Assembly: GCA_019054805.1 (NCBI GenBank)
Contig: JAHQIY010000007.1
Coordinates: forward strand, 1,245,501 to 1,309,500
Reading direction: 5' to 3'
Source: Brachionus manjavacas
Taxonomy: Eukaryota; Rotifera; Eurotatoria; Ploima; Brachionidae
DNA length: 64,000 nt
Below are positions 22,449 to 33,430 of the stretch, piece after piece; the first letter of the stretch is position 1, and the number at the start of each line of letters is the position of its first letter. Position numbers and translations under genes: made by a program. The notes beneath the pieces were generated by a model. The model was given only the letters and a program-made list of their open reading frames with translations. It searched no databases and was not told the DNA's origin.

Positions 22449-24801
22449 TTAACACTAGAACGCCCGGGGGTTTTTTAAACCCCTTTTTTTTATCTTAAAA
22501 AGTTAATTTTTGCTTAAAAAAATAATATTTTTGAATTTTTTTTTCTACCCCTAATTTGAAATTTGATTTTAATTATGATCGTATTTTTAAAAATTTAAAA
22601 ATTTAAAAAATTACATTATAAAATAAAAAATATACATAAACGCCCGGAGGGGTTTTTTTAAACCCCTAAAAATCCTATTTGAATTTAAATATATAATCTT
22701 CCTCATTTATTTTAAATAATTTATTAATTTTAATTTTAATAAATAAAAATATAATGTCAAAGCGATTATCAGCTAAACTTGCCTTGGAACAGCTAACTAA
22801 AGCTAATGATGCTGATTCAGATCCTTCTGGGGAGTCTGATAATGATGAAGATACCTTTGAATCTGAAACAAATCTTTTTGAGTTGTCAGATTCAACAAAC
22901 GATGAATCCGATGATGAAACTAATGTTAAAGCGTCTTTTGATTGTTCAAATGGTGAGCCACAAACTTCTGGACAATCTTAAGAAATAGATAAAACATCAA
23001 AATCAGGTGTAATATGAAAAAAAAATTAATGACGGTGATGAGACAAAAATAAGAAAAAGGATTTCTTTCAATGAAAAAGCTGGTCCAACAAGATATCCAA
23101 CTTCACGCTTAGATAAGAGTGCTTTGTCAGCTTTTTTACAAATTTTTGATTTGTCAATGCTGTAAATGGTGCTTGAATGGACAAATTTATTTGCTCAGTC
23201 CATTGACCGAAACATTTCCTTTTCAAAAGAGGACATTCTTTCTTTTATTGGAGTTTTACTAAGTAGAGGTGTTTTTTGTCCAGGAATCCCTGTAAGATAA
23301 ATGTGGTCAAAAAACTATGGTATACCAATAATTTCAAGTTTCATCTCTAGAAATCGCTTTTTACAAATTATGAAATACCTCCGATTCGACAATAAGTCAT
23401 CAAGATCAAAACGAGTTTTATTTGACAAATTTTGTATGGCGAGAGATATATGGGAACGTTTGATTGAAAACTCAAAGGCCTGCTACCGACCACAACAGTT
23501 TCTAACTGTTGATGAACAATAGTTACCATTAAAAAGTAGATGTAGCTTCTTACAATATATGCTAAATAAACCTGATAAATTTGGCATAAAATTTTGGTTG
23601 TTAGTCGATGTTTCATCCAAGTATGTTTTGAATGGCTTTCCATATTTGGGAAAAAATCATGACAAACCAAACGAAAAACTACAAGGAGAATACGTCGTCA
23701 AAAAATTAATGTAGCCTTATAAATATAAAGGATATTGTGTCTCCTTTGATAATTTTTTCACATCCTATAGTCTAGTATTGCAACTACTTGAATTGAAAAT
23801 AACGTTTATTGGAACAATTAAAAAAACAAACCTGAGCTCCCAAAAATCGTGAACTCAAAACAAAAATTCATCACACACCATTTTATTAATATAAAAACGG
23901 TGTAGTACTTACAGTTTATCAAGGTAAAATTGACAAGAATGTGGTTGTCCTGAGTTCTTTTCATGAGCGTGTATCAGTTGATCATAATAATAAAAAAAAA
24001 TTGTCTAATATTATAGATGGCTATTACAAAAAAAAATTTGGTGTTGATTGCGTTGACAGTATGACAAGGTTATATTCTCCCAAAGCTGAAACACGAAGAT
24101 GGCCAGTTCATGTGTTTTTCAACATTCTAAACATTGGTGTCATAAACAGCTGGTTTCTATATAAAGAAGTGAATAATTCAAATATGCCTAGACGAAACTT
24201 CATTATTCAACTTGTAGAAGAGCTACTTGAGCATACTCAGAGCATCCATTTACCACAATCAAAGCAGTCAAATGCTCAATCATCGACACCTTCCACACCA
24301 ACTCCTAGAAAAAGACTTGTTTCGGTTGAAAACTTATCAAAATATACTCTATCGAAAAAATTTGTTCTAATGATGATAAGAAAAAATGTCAAATAAAGTT
24401 ATGTAATCAAAATAAAACTAATATTAATTGCATTGCTTATAAAAAAATATTGCTGTGGTCCATGTAGTAATATAATTAAGACAACAGCTCTTTGTCAAAA
24501 GTGTTTTGAAAAAGGAGATAGATTTTGACTATTATTTAATATTTATTTTTATAATTTTTTGTTTTTTTTTTGTAATTAAATTTTTAATTTTTGCTATTAA
24601 TTAATTAATTTCTAAATGAATCAAAAATTATGTAAATTTTTTTTTGTAATAATGTAATAAATAAATTAAGCATAACATTTTTTAAAAAAATTGTCTTTAA
24701 CATTAGGTTAAAATACAATTTAATTGAAGGATTTAATGAGGGGTTTTTTAAACCCCGCTGGGCGTTTAAGGTATAAAAATAATCGAGCGTTCTAATGTTA
24801 A
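22449..24801 (+). mobile_element. piggyBac-family DNA transposon
   Basis: The ends are exact. TTAA at 22449-22452 is followed by CACTAGAACGCCC, and TTAA at 24798-24801 is preceded by a sequence whose reverse complement is CATTAGAACGC. TTAA is the piggyBac target. Just inside each end lies a subterminal palindromic block around GGGGTTTTTTAAACCCC next to a CGCCC motif; a further copy near 22.64 kb lies before the transposase start. The body carries a broken transposase in the same orientation. It sits inside the minus-strand LINE, whose protein frame resumes on both sides, so it arrived after the LINE. Confidence 0.92.
22754..24396 (+). pseudogene. piggyBac transposase, inactive
   Basis: The N-terminal acidic region (22754-22981, rich in D, E and S) is followed by the DDE_Tnp_1_7 core in several frames. 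The three catalytic aspartates of the family are recognisable in context: TVDEQ (about 23.51 kb), SFDNFFTS (about 23.74 kb) and CVDSMTRLYS (about 24.05 kb). KYLRFDNKSSRSKR and RRWPVHVFFNIL are typical of the family. A cysteine-bearing tail follows after 24396. In-frame stops occur at about 22981, after TVDEQ (about 23521) and near 23.71 kb, so no functional enzyme is made as written. Confidence 0.88.
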
Positions 24802-25280
24802 GAATAAATCTTTCACACGCTTCATTATATATTTTCAGGAACTCGTTATAACAATCGCGGATGTTTTTGCCCCCAAAGGCATCTTCCTAATTGATGTTCT
24901 CAAATAATTTGCACATGCTTATATAGTCACACTTTTTGTAGCTGAATTTACTCCTCCTAAACTTGTCACCAAACTCTTTCACCTTCTCCTTTAACTTGTA
25001 TTTCCAACTCATACTCAAATGACCATTCTCCTTGCCACCGAGGATTTCTCGTGGTTAAAGATTATCCACTCTCTCCTGCGCCTGAGCAATTCAATTTTTT
25101 TTTAGTCAAATATTCATTAAAATAAAATTAAAAAAAATTATCTGTTTTAATTATAAAATAGAATAAAAATAAAACATTTAATATAATTAGTAAATAAAAT
25201 AATTTCGAAATTGTCTTAATGTCTCAAATTTTAACTCAGATAATAAATTTTTCCTGTCTCGTTCATGAATATTTTGGTGA

Positions 25281-25873
25281 TTATTCAGTTTGAGAATTAG
25301 GTACACCGATGTAATTTAATAAATTTTTTTTATTGTTCTCTGGGTTTCTGGATAATGCTAGACCATAATATCTTGAAATGTCTCCAATTTGCTGGTCATT
25401 TAAAAGATTAAATTGGCGTAATGAATTTGCTCGATGAGGAAAACGGCGCCCTCTTAACTTTAAATGAAAATAAAAACTAATTTTTTTTTTAAATATTAAA
25501 ATTTTACTTTTAGCCAAAAAATTTTATTATTCGCTCTAATACATGTGGAATTAATAGAGCGAATAAAGCTTAGTTTTTCTGTTTTCTTTACCATGTTTTT
25601 TAAGTCATTAAGATTATTTCTAATCCTAATTACTCGATTTTGCACGTTAGTAATTCTCCTTATGAGACGATTTTCTACATTATTAATTCCCACGTTCAGT
25701 CTTTCAAAGCCTCTGTTCATGTCATTGCGCATGTTATTTAAAACATCTACTATATTTTGTTTTGCTTCAACCACCTCCACTACATTTCCCAGAGTCGGTG
25801 ACAAATCTTCGAGTTGAACAGAAATTTGAAGATAACTCTGCGCCAAATTTCTAAATTGATTTACTTGGTTCAT
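25281..25873 (-). CDS. Small coiled-coil protein, Mug135-like
   Basis: Two exons, 25873-25508 and 25457-25281, separated by a 50-bp GT-AG intron in phase 0, encode 180 residues. Residues 1-50 are variable. About 50-105 form a heptad-like helix (MNRGFERLNVGINNVENRL and onward), predicted to be a coiled coil. The C-terminal third has an NST start, a run FPHRANSLRQFNLL, then LNDQQIGDISRYYGLAL and LLNYIG. This order (variable helix, NS motif, proline-bearing linker, short SAP-like YGL-x-IG module) resembles fungal Mug135-type proteins. That is recall of the family pattern, not a search result. The frame is intact with a small intron, so the gene looks live. It lies between transposon debris and a fold-back repeat, and its function is unknown. 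Confidence 0.7.
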
Positions 25874-26330
25874 TTTTATATTAAATTTACTAATCTAGAT
25901 TAAATTAATAAAGCTAGATAAATTGAAAATTAATCAAATTACTCTGCTGGCATCTTGCATTATTTTTTCCTCGGATTTTTAAGTCCGATTTTATTAATAT
26001 AATAATAATTTATTAAAGAAGTCAATCAAAAAAATCTTTGATTTTATTTAAAACTTTATTTTAAAAAATTTTACTTTCAAAATATTTCCATAAGAACCAA
26101 AAGTTTAGTAAGAAATTTTGTGTCGACCTTTCTGAGTAAAAATTGGCTGGACATGCTTTTTGTCGAAAATTGCTAAAATCTTTGTTTACTGTAAAATCAC
26201 TTCAAGCAATACATTTTTTTTTTCATTAAAAATATATTTCAGAGCTTCCAACTTAAAAAAAAAAACATCGAAAAGTTTGGGGTTGTGAAGTTTTTTTTTC
26301 ATTTCGATCTTTTCAATTCAATTCAATTCA
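25874..26330. other. AT-rich spacer
   Basis: Holds the presumed promoter of the Mug135-like gene and, near 26313-26334, a short ATTCA microsatellite that leads into the fold-back repeat. Nothing else recognised. Confidence 0.5.
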
Positions 26331-26580
26331 ATTCAGAAGAGTTTAAATAAGTTTTTTACTAAAATTGATAATTTAGTTTTAAAATGCTAAATATAAGCGA
26401 ACTGCTCAGTGCAGTAAAATATGCCTGCAAATACTCTGCTAATAAATTGCACAGTTGATTAGTTATACTTTGGCAAGATGCAATCAAATTTTAAGAGTTT
26501 ACGGAATTCGCTTAAAATTTAGCATTTTACAGAGCTGAATTATTTCTTTTAATAAAAAATGTATCTTAACTCTTCTGAAT
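26331..26580. repeat. Fold-back (MITE-like) repeat, about 250 bp
   Basis: The two ends are imperfect inverted repeats over about 70 bases. ATTCAGAAGAGTT at the left matches the reverse complement of the right end. Further inward TAAAATGCTAAAT and AAGCGAA are again shared between the arms. Flanks from about 26305 to 26600 may extend the pairing. There is no coding frame. A non-autonomous DNA element is the simplest reading; target duplication and family are unclear. Confidence 0.7.
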
Positions 26581-26812
26581 CGATTTGAAGAATCAACTTA
26601 AATTTAAATTCATTAAAATAAAATTAAAAAGATTATAATTTTTATAGACTTGAATAACTTTTTTGATAAAATAGATATTTAAATTCTGAAAATTCTGCAT
26701 TTTGCAGCTTCTCACTTCATTCAAAAGAAAATAATAATAATTCATGAAATAATATTTAAAATAGATTTTATTTTCAACCTAAAAATTTATTCAATAATTT
26801 TAACCACCTAAA

Positions 26813-27170
26813 AAGCTGTAACAATTTAAACAAATATTTATTATATAATCATAGAGATAAATATTCTTAAAAATTAAATTACCAATTATTTTGAGTGCTA
26901 GTCTGGCTAGTTTTTGTTGGAGACATTTTGGCTTTTCTGTTGTAAGGTGATAAGCTCTTGGTGCTTTCGATGGAAAATTCTTCGTCACTTGACTTATTCA
27001 ATTGATTTGGATTTATCATCAAATTTTTGTGCTTGTTCAGCAATAATTATCAGAATGATTTTAAGTTTCATTTTTTTCCAAACTTACTTCTTGAGAAGTA
27101 ACACGATTTTTTTCTAGTTTTTCAGCCAACGAATTGGATACATCATTTTGCCAATACCTAAATGCTTTCT
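26813..27170 (-). pseudogene. Inverted partial copy of the myosin III gene
   Basis: Read leftwards, the sequence repeats myosin exon 12 (YWQNDVSNSLAEKLEKN against [17 protein letters not shown], about 27.09-27.16 kb), skips most of the IQ exon, then repeats the end of exon 13 (LSP..., [16 protein letters not shown] region, about 26.89-27.03 kb) including its GT donor and about 70 bases of the next intron. By eye the roughly 155-nt exon-13 part differs at only a handful of positions, while the exon-12 part and the intron differ clearly more. Similarity stops close to where the pogo-like element sits in the parent. No complete frame survives. Confidence 0.85.
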
Positions 27171-27229
27171 CTAATTTTTTTTAATAAAATTAATATTTTA
27201 GAATAATTTTTGTCTTGATATTTCGCTTA

Positions 27230-27420
27230 GGCTAGTTTCTGATGAGTTTAACTACAAAATGATCGGTTACATGATGATTTACACATGCAAATTTGAATTC
27301 TCGAATTTCTTCGCAAACAGGGTAGAAAATGAATCGATCATCGTTTCTTGTGCAAAGTTAATTAAACAAAGTCTCATCACAAAGTCTATCACTGACCTCG
27401 TAACTATTGTTGGGATCCGT
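27230..27420 (-). other. Coding-looking fragment beside the myosin copy
   Basis: On the minus strand a frame reads DPNNSYEVSDRLCDETLFN, a stop, then RFIFYPVCEEIREFKFACV and HHVTDHFVVKLIRN before a stop. Other frames are also fairly open. It does not match the adjacent myosin exons and I do not recognise it. It could be a decayed exon. Confidence 0.25.
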
Positions 27421-27545
27421 ACAAGCGGACACTTAACCGGCCAAAATTTTCAGAAACCGTTTCCGTGTCCGTGTCCGAATTAACCGGACAACCTTTAAGC
27501 CGGCGGTCTTTTGGCCGGTCAGCTAGACGGTCAAATTTTTGGACC
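27421..27545. repeat. CCGG-rich repetitive patch
   Basis: A sudden G/C-rich block in AT-rich DNA, built from variants of AACCGGCC, GTGTCCG, CCGGAC, GCCGGCGG, GGCCGGTC and GACGGTC, many of them mutually inverted, flanked on both sides by CAAAATTTT-like or CAAATTTTT-like words. Possibly the terminus of an unrecognised element. Confidence 0.5.
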
Positions 27546-28136
27546 GACAAAATTAAAGGTCTAAAATAAAATAGTTGTTCAAAATTAAAAATTTATTTTT
27601 CAATAACAATGAAACAAGATTAAGTGTCAAAAATTGGTCTCGTTAAAGGAATTTCTTTAATAACTTTTAATCATTAAAAATCAAAGAATGATATCCTGGA
27701 ATTTTAGTAAATTTTAAAGTTTTTAAACAATTAAATGTTTGATAGATTCAAATTAAAATTCATTTAAAGTAATGCTAGGCATTGTAAATTTTGTAACAAA
27801 ACCAATAATTGAAAATTGAAATTACCATTATTGTTTAAAGTAAAAAAATTCATCCTGAAGCTTCTAATTTGTCAAGGCACAGTGCATTTTCATACAAAAT
27901 TTAGATTCATAAAAAAAACGCATTTTGTATTATTCACTTTTCTCTAAGTCTTAAATGGTGAAACAAACAATGTTTTATTTTACCGTCCAGTTTAAAAAAA
28001 ATTTAAATTAATTGATTATTTTTAATCAATTAAAGCTGGTTTTGTGAAGTTCAGTACAAAAGAACAGAACAAAGTATTAAAAAATTTAATAACTTTTTAT
28101 CTAAATGTTTAAAATAAATTCTGTAAATGCAGCATG

Positions 28137-28292
28137 GTGCAGCATTCAAAGTCGTATCAACTGTAAAAGTCTGCTAATGGTGTGCAGAATCTCTGCAAAA
28201 TGCACCACGCTCGATTATTTTGAAATTTAATTTCTGCATAAATCTGCAAATTTAGCAGGCTTTGATATTTGATGCGACTTTGAAATTTGCAC
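28137..28292. repeat. Fold-back (MITE-like) repeat, about 156 bp
   Basis: The left end GTGCAGCATTCAAAGTCG and the right end reversed, GTGCAAATTTCAAAGTCG, form imperfect terminal inverted repeats of about 25 bases. A nested pair (CTGCTAA / TTAGCAG) continues the stem. There is no open frame. A TGCAGA-rich segment near 56.41-56.51 kb may be a distant relative. Confidence 0.7.
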
Positions 28293-28373
28293 TATATAAC
28301 TAAGTTTAAACCTTTAGAGAACAAGTTTTTCAATTTTTTTTACATTTTTCTGTTCTTATTTTCATTTTGTACT

Positions 28374-28580
28374 GAATTTCACAAAACCGGCAAAGCTTGA
28401 GTGGTCAGATGTAGTATGTTTGGCGGATCAAGTATTCAAAGCCTATGTACCAAGTGATTTACCAGTTGATATGGAGACAAAAGTGGAGATTGGCGCTGAG
28501 CTGAACAATTACATTTACAAAAAACTCAATCAAATTCTAAGTTCTACTTTGTCTTTTTTACTTTTAGAAAAGTTAAATTA
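28374..28580 (+). pseudogene. Short open frame of unknown origin
   Basis: One frame is open between stops and reads KLEWSDVVCLADQVFKAYV, then DMETKVEIGAELNNYIYKKL, ending at TAA. Composition is protein-like and richer in G than the flanks. There is no start codon at its left end and no splice partner, so it is either a gene scrap or an exon of an undetected gene. Family not recognised. Confidence 0.3.
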
Positions 28581-29079
28581 ATTTATGAGAAGAAAATCTA
28601 AAACTTTGATCAATTAAATAGAAAACATTAATAATAATTTTTATCACAAAATTATAAACACTGGTCTAATTTTTTTTTTTTTTTTTCATATTTTCGATCA
28701 CCTAATGTGTAATTAGTTAGGCACATTTTGACAAGACCAATTTTTCAAATGATCTTGACTTTACTTAAGGTATATTTATGTTTCATTTTAGAAAATTTGT
28801 AAAAAAAATTTCCAGTTTTTCGAGTAAATAAAAGAATTTACATTAAAAAATATTTTAAATACAGTTCTGCTATTAAATCAAACTTAGATATTTATTATAT
28901 TTTGATTAGTAAAGGAAAGAAATAATGTAATAAATAAATTGCCTTAGAAGTAAAATATCCATTTTGCCAAATTCACAATGGTTTTTTCAAAAATATGGCG
29001 TAAAAATTATTTCCAATTGCTCACGTATTTACGAAAAAGTGGAATTTTAGCACAAAAACTACAGTACAAAATAGAAAAA

Positions 29080-29215
29080 AGTTTTTTAATTGGGAGGAAG
29101 GTGGTGAAGTTGAGTACATCCAAAAACTTGCTGACAGGTTAGGAGTTTCGGGAAGTTAAGTGAAGAAGGCCAGGAAAATTATTAAGCCAAGACAAGATTA
29201 AGAAAAGTAGAAGAA
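29080..29215 (+). pseudogene. Decayed coding fragment with HTH-like motif
   Basis: A frame reads NWEEGGEVEYIQKLADRLGV, then SGS, a stop, and VKKARKIIKPRQD followed by more stops. The LADRLGVSxxxVKKARKI pattern looks like a helix-turn-helix. The source is unknown. Confidence 0.25.
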
Positions 29216-31347
29216 GCCGAAGGAAATCACTGTCTTTATTTTTTAAAATAAATTATTTTATCAATAAAACTAATATTTAATGCTTCATGATTATACAGCT
29301 TTATTAATTAATAAAATAAGATTCCCAGATCTTATTTTAATAACACATTTTAGAGCTCCTTATTTTAGCTTTTTTAAACAGGTGTTTTGTATTTTTTGCT
29401 TTTATAGATTTTTAAGCTTCTAGACTTGTTCTTATACAATCCACGCGATTTATTTTTAAATATAAATCAGGTTAAGGGTCTAAATATTAAAAAAATATTA
29501 TTTTAATAATTTTTGAATTTATAATTTGTCAATTGAGTTTAAAGTTCAAAATTTGTAAATTTTTTTTTTTTCAGCTTTTCGCATCAAAAATAACTAAAAT
29601 TGACGTAAAATTTTTTAAAATATCATTAAAAAAAAAAAAATAGCTTCGGGAGAATTTGAAAAAGAATTCTCAAAAATTGTTGAATTTAAAAGCTATTGTA
29701 AATAATTTTGAATTTTTGAAAAATTTCGGTATTTTACTTTTAAGTCATTTTATTTGTAACTTTATTTTAGTTAAATATGTGCAAAGTTATTTCATTGTAT
29801 TTTAGGAATAGTGTAATATTTTGAAATAAAAAAAAAATTAAATTTCAGCTTATCTTTATGATAAAAGTCAAAAAGAAAAAAATGGTAGCTGAATACCACT
29901 TCTACATAAATGAATCAGTTATTGATTAAGCCTTTTTAAATTTTAGATAAAAATTATAATTCAAATTTATCTATTTTAAGTTTCCAAACATTTAGAAATA
30001 CGAATCTTCACCAGCATTGATTCCCTTAAATTATTTTCATAAGATTTTAATTACTTTTGTACTTTTATTTTTGATTGTAATTACTTATTTTAGCATTGCC
30101 CTAAATTTCAAAAAAAAATCGCTTTTAAGTAGCTTGATTAAAAGAATATTAATCGAACTTTAAATATATTGTTTATTATTTTAATAAAATGATTGAAAAT
30201 TTGCTAACAATAATTTTTTTATGAATTTTAAATTTATTGAAGCCATAAAATTCTAATTAAATTTTTGAATCTAATCACCTTGTGACTAATATTTCTTTTT
30301 TAAGCTGATTAGGGTCATTTACGCAAAGTTAATTAAATCGGTATACAAGTCCAGATTATATAAATTAGCGAAATTTAAAAAAAATTATTTGATCAAACTG
30401 ATTCATTTTAATCAGATAGGGCATTAGTAAAAAAATTTAATCTGATAAAAATTTTAATTGAAATGTAAATTTTGTAGTTTTTGTAATTCTCCAAAATTTA
30501 ATCCAAATGAAATCTGAGAGATTAAGTGAGAGAGAGAGAGAGAGAAAGTTAATTAATAAAAAAAATGAAATAAACAGACATAAATAAAATTCCTTTGAGA
30601 TTTTCAGGAATCCGTTTCAAACAAAATTTTTTTTCAGTGGATTGTCATATTAATTGAAATTGAAAAAGCTCCATACTATAAGCTTATGAAGAAAAAAAAC
30701 AATTTACAATACAACAACAAGTATTTACTAATTTTGGTTATTTTCGGTACATGATATTTCAAATCGGAGTAGAAGCAAAATTAATTTCAAAATTAAAAAA
30801 TGATATCAAATAAATATTTAAAATTCTATATTTTTCTTTATTAGAAATTTTATTAAAAATATACATAGTCGAAGAAAAAATTCGTTTTCGATTTCATCAC
30901 AATTGTTTTTTGGTTTTGTATAGTTGCCGAAAGACGTTTTTAATAAGCCGTTTTCGATTTAGCATTTTGATAAAATTAAAAAAAAATTCATTTTAAACAA
31001 GAAAACTTAGATATTATCTTAATTGGGCTTTATCATTTTAATAGATCTTGATAAAAATTAATTGACCAAACTTTCTTAGTGATTAAAAGCTATCATTTTA
31101 ATTTTAATTTATTTTTTATTTAATTTTTAAAAGTAAAATAGTTTAATTTAATTAATTTTTGTTAAAATTTGGCTTGAGTTCATGCTGATTTTCATGAATG
31201 AGAAATTGTTTATAAAAAGAACTCAAGCGAAGGTTTCTAAAGGAAACGTCAATTTTAGAAAAAAACCCATTTATCTCAATATTTTTTTTAAATTGTTGTA
31301 CTTTAATAAAAGCTCGGCAGGAAACTTTAAATTGCTAGTAATTGTGT
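29216..31347. other. Gene-poor AT-rich DNA
   Basis: No gene, RNA gene or element recognised apart from a (GA)n microsatellite at 30529-30545. Confidence 0.55.
30529..30545. repeat. (GA)n microsatellite
   Basis: About eight GA dinucleotides in a row. No further significance is visible. Confidence 0.9.
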
Positions 31348-31468
31348 AGGCTTAGTGAATTATCTACAGTGTCCGGCGTCCAGCCGATGCCTGATAGCCC
31401 AGGTAGCATTAAGTAACAGCAGTGTCAATCACCTTTGAAATGAAGAAAAAAAAACGTTTTTTGATTAT
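31348..31468 (+). repeat. Dispersed GC-core repeat, copy 1
   Basis: About 120 bases shared with 33431-33552. A G/C-rich core (GTGTCCGGCGTCCAGC..., CCCAGGTAGCATTAAG) is followed by CAGTGTCAATCACCTTTG and an A-run. Within the core GGCGTC can pair with GATGCC over a 5-base loop; copy 2 changes the loop but keeps the stem. It may be a short SINE or a structured RNA relic. No tRNA B box is evident. Confidence 0.7.
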
Positions 31469-33264
31469 TCAGGATTTCATAGGAATTTATTGAAAATTTT
31501 AAACATTTTGAAGTGTCCATTGGAAATCGGATTAAATTGTTGTTGATCGATTATTGACCACTTTTGATCTAGAACCATTTATTGACTTAGCTCTTGAAGG
31601 GAAAAATTTATAAACACGAGCAGCTGAGTATTCGCAACAAGAGGATTTATTAAGCCTAATACCTTTTGGCAGTATTCGGCAATAAATATATAACACAAGT
31701 ACAAGTATCCCAAAAATATTTCAAAGATTTAGCTCCGAGCTTAGCTCATTAAATGTTCGTTTGAGCGTAATAAAAAATAGTTTATTAATATTGTTTAGTC
31801 TAATTAAATAGTAGAAAAAAATCGTGATTGAATTTTTAATTTAGCTTGGTCATAAAATTGTAAAAATGACAACAAGTTTAAAAAGAATTTATTAATAGAA
31901 TTCTAATCGCTCGAAATTCGGTACGAGATAAGTTAATTTTGCTGCTGATTCCCACCGGTGTTTATTCTAAATATTCTCCGAGGTAAATATTTTAAATTAG
32001 TTTTTAAAGGTGGACAATTCTATTTACCGATTTGAAAATAAAATTTCGTTTTTTTTCTTTTTTTTTTTTGAATTTCCGTCTTTAAACTCCCTACAGAAAT
32101 TCAGATTTTTTTGTATGTCAAAAATGTACTCAATTTCCTATTGTATTTTGATAAGTTTAATTTCACGAAATAGTTTCGATTTTTTTCCTATTTTGATTTA
32201 AAATCGATTTATTTGTATTTAACCATTTTTTTTTAAATATAATTTTTTATTATAATACCTGAGTGAAGTGCAAGCAGTTGTGTTAATTAGAACACATTTA
32301 GCTTGTTCTCAGAAACTAATTGAACAGTGTACATTGCGGTTCATTTATTTTACAAGCTCAATTTGAATAAAATTATTTTATTTTTTTTGTTAAATTACAA
32401 AACCCTTTGGAGAATTATCGAAATTTCAATGTTTACATATTAAGTATTGTATTGAGACTTTTAAACAAATGATAAAATCTTTTCCGCTTTATTGGTTTTA
32501 TTAATTTTCACAAATCCTTGGTGCAAAATTAGGCTATGAAATGTACATTTTGTTAAGAAAATATTTCAATTTTTCAAGCTCACTTGTATTGTCTATTTTT
32601 ACTATTACAAAAGCAACAAGACTACTAGACTCAAATTTTTTAGGTCCTACGTGATATTTTGTTAAGAACGCGATATTAATAAACGGATACTTAGATATCC
32701 GATTAGGCAATTGGACTAGTCTTTATATATCAATATAATGATTTATTTAAGACTATTGTTTTACACGTTAAAGCTTTTTGGCTACTTAAACACTATTCCA
32801 GTTAAAAGAGTCCACATTATCAAGTTGCTTCAACTAAATACACAAATAAATTTTCTAAATTTAATTAATAATTATTAAATTTTAGATTTAATTTAGGTCA
32901 ATTGCTTAAGTGTGCTATCAGAAACAACTTGTAAAAACCAATGAACTCCTCCAAGGTAAAAATTTCAATCAGAAAATTATCACTTTAAAACACGTCTATT
33001 CTAATTAGACTTAGAATGAATTAAAATTTAAAAGGACAAGTAAAAAAAAGTTTTTTAAAAAATTAAACTTTTGATTATGTTTGTTGAACTGACTCGAATA
33101 ACATATCAAATTTTTGGAGCCTTTTTGGTTAAACAATTATTTATTAAAAAAATAATTAGCAAATTATTATTAATAAAATGAGTGGTGATGTCCTTTAGAA
33201 AAAAATACCCCAAACTGGTATAAAATTTGAAGAAATGGTTCATTACTGATAAAGGGGACAAAAA
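31469..33264. other. Gene-poor AT-rich DNA
   Basis: No supported gene or repeat. A 63-codon open frame near 32.0-32.2 kb is dominated by TTT codons and looks like chance. Confidence 0.55.
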
Positions 33265-33423
33265 GTTTCCCATTTTTGCAAAGAAATTATTTTTGAAGAA
33301 TTTAATTATTTTTAAATATCTTATTCTTAAGAAAAAGGTTTAAGTTTTGATCAAAATTTAATCTCTGTCTGAAATGGTTGAGAAAAATAGGAAAAAATTT
33401 TAGTTTTAAAATTTATTAAATTA
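33265..33423 (+). repeat. Left copy of a 160-bp direct repeat
   Basis: Matches 33555-33718. Shared words include GGTTTAAGTTTTGATCAA, TTAATC-C-GTCTGA and AGAAAAATAGGAAAAAATTT. The two copies flank GC-core repeat copy 2 almost exactly, giving a direct repeat / core / direct repeat layout. Confidence 0.75.
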
Positions 33424-33430
33424 ATATTTT

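Larger units (their letters stand above)
20890..25095 (-). mobile_element. Degraded CR1-like LINE, split by a piggyBac
   Basis: This is a minus-strand non-LTR retrotransposon. From right to left one can read the linker upstream of the reverse transcriptase (WKYKLKEKVKEFGDKF, about 24.8-25.05 kb), then across the piggyBac SPWLTKDLKFLIRR and YSKNPRALYSSMKSK, then the reverse transcriptase: MDFEKAFDKVSHRKLL (about 21.85 kb), [13 protein letters not shown] (about 21.7 kb) and the catalytic box YADE (21607-21618; the family norm is FADD/YADD). It continues with EKDLGI and ends with FFTNREAF and NELPQSV (about 21.1 kb). Several stops and frame changes are present and no endonuclease domain is visible, so it is 5'-truncated and dead. 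The clade assignment to CR1/jockey rests on these motifs only, and both boundaries are approximate. Confidence 0.82.

Noticed and set aside
30529-30545. GA-repeat as a regulatory GAGA site
   Set aside because: Plain dinucleotide microsatellite with no gene nearby.
32010-32201. 63-codon open frame
   Set aside because: Dominated by a poly-T run giving poly-Phe; low complexity.
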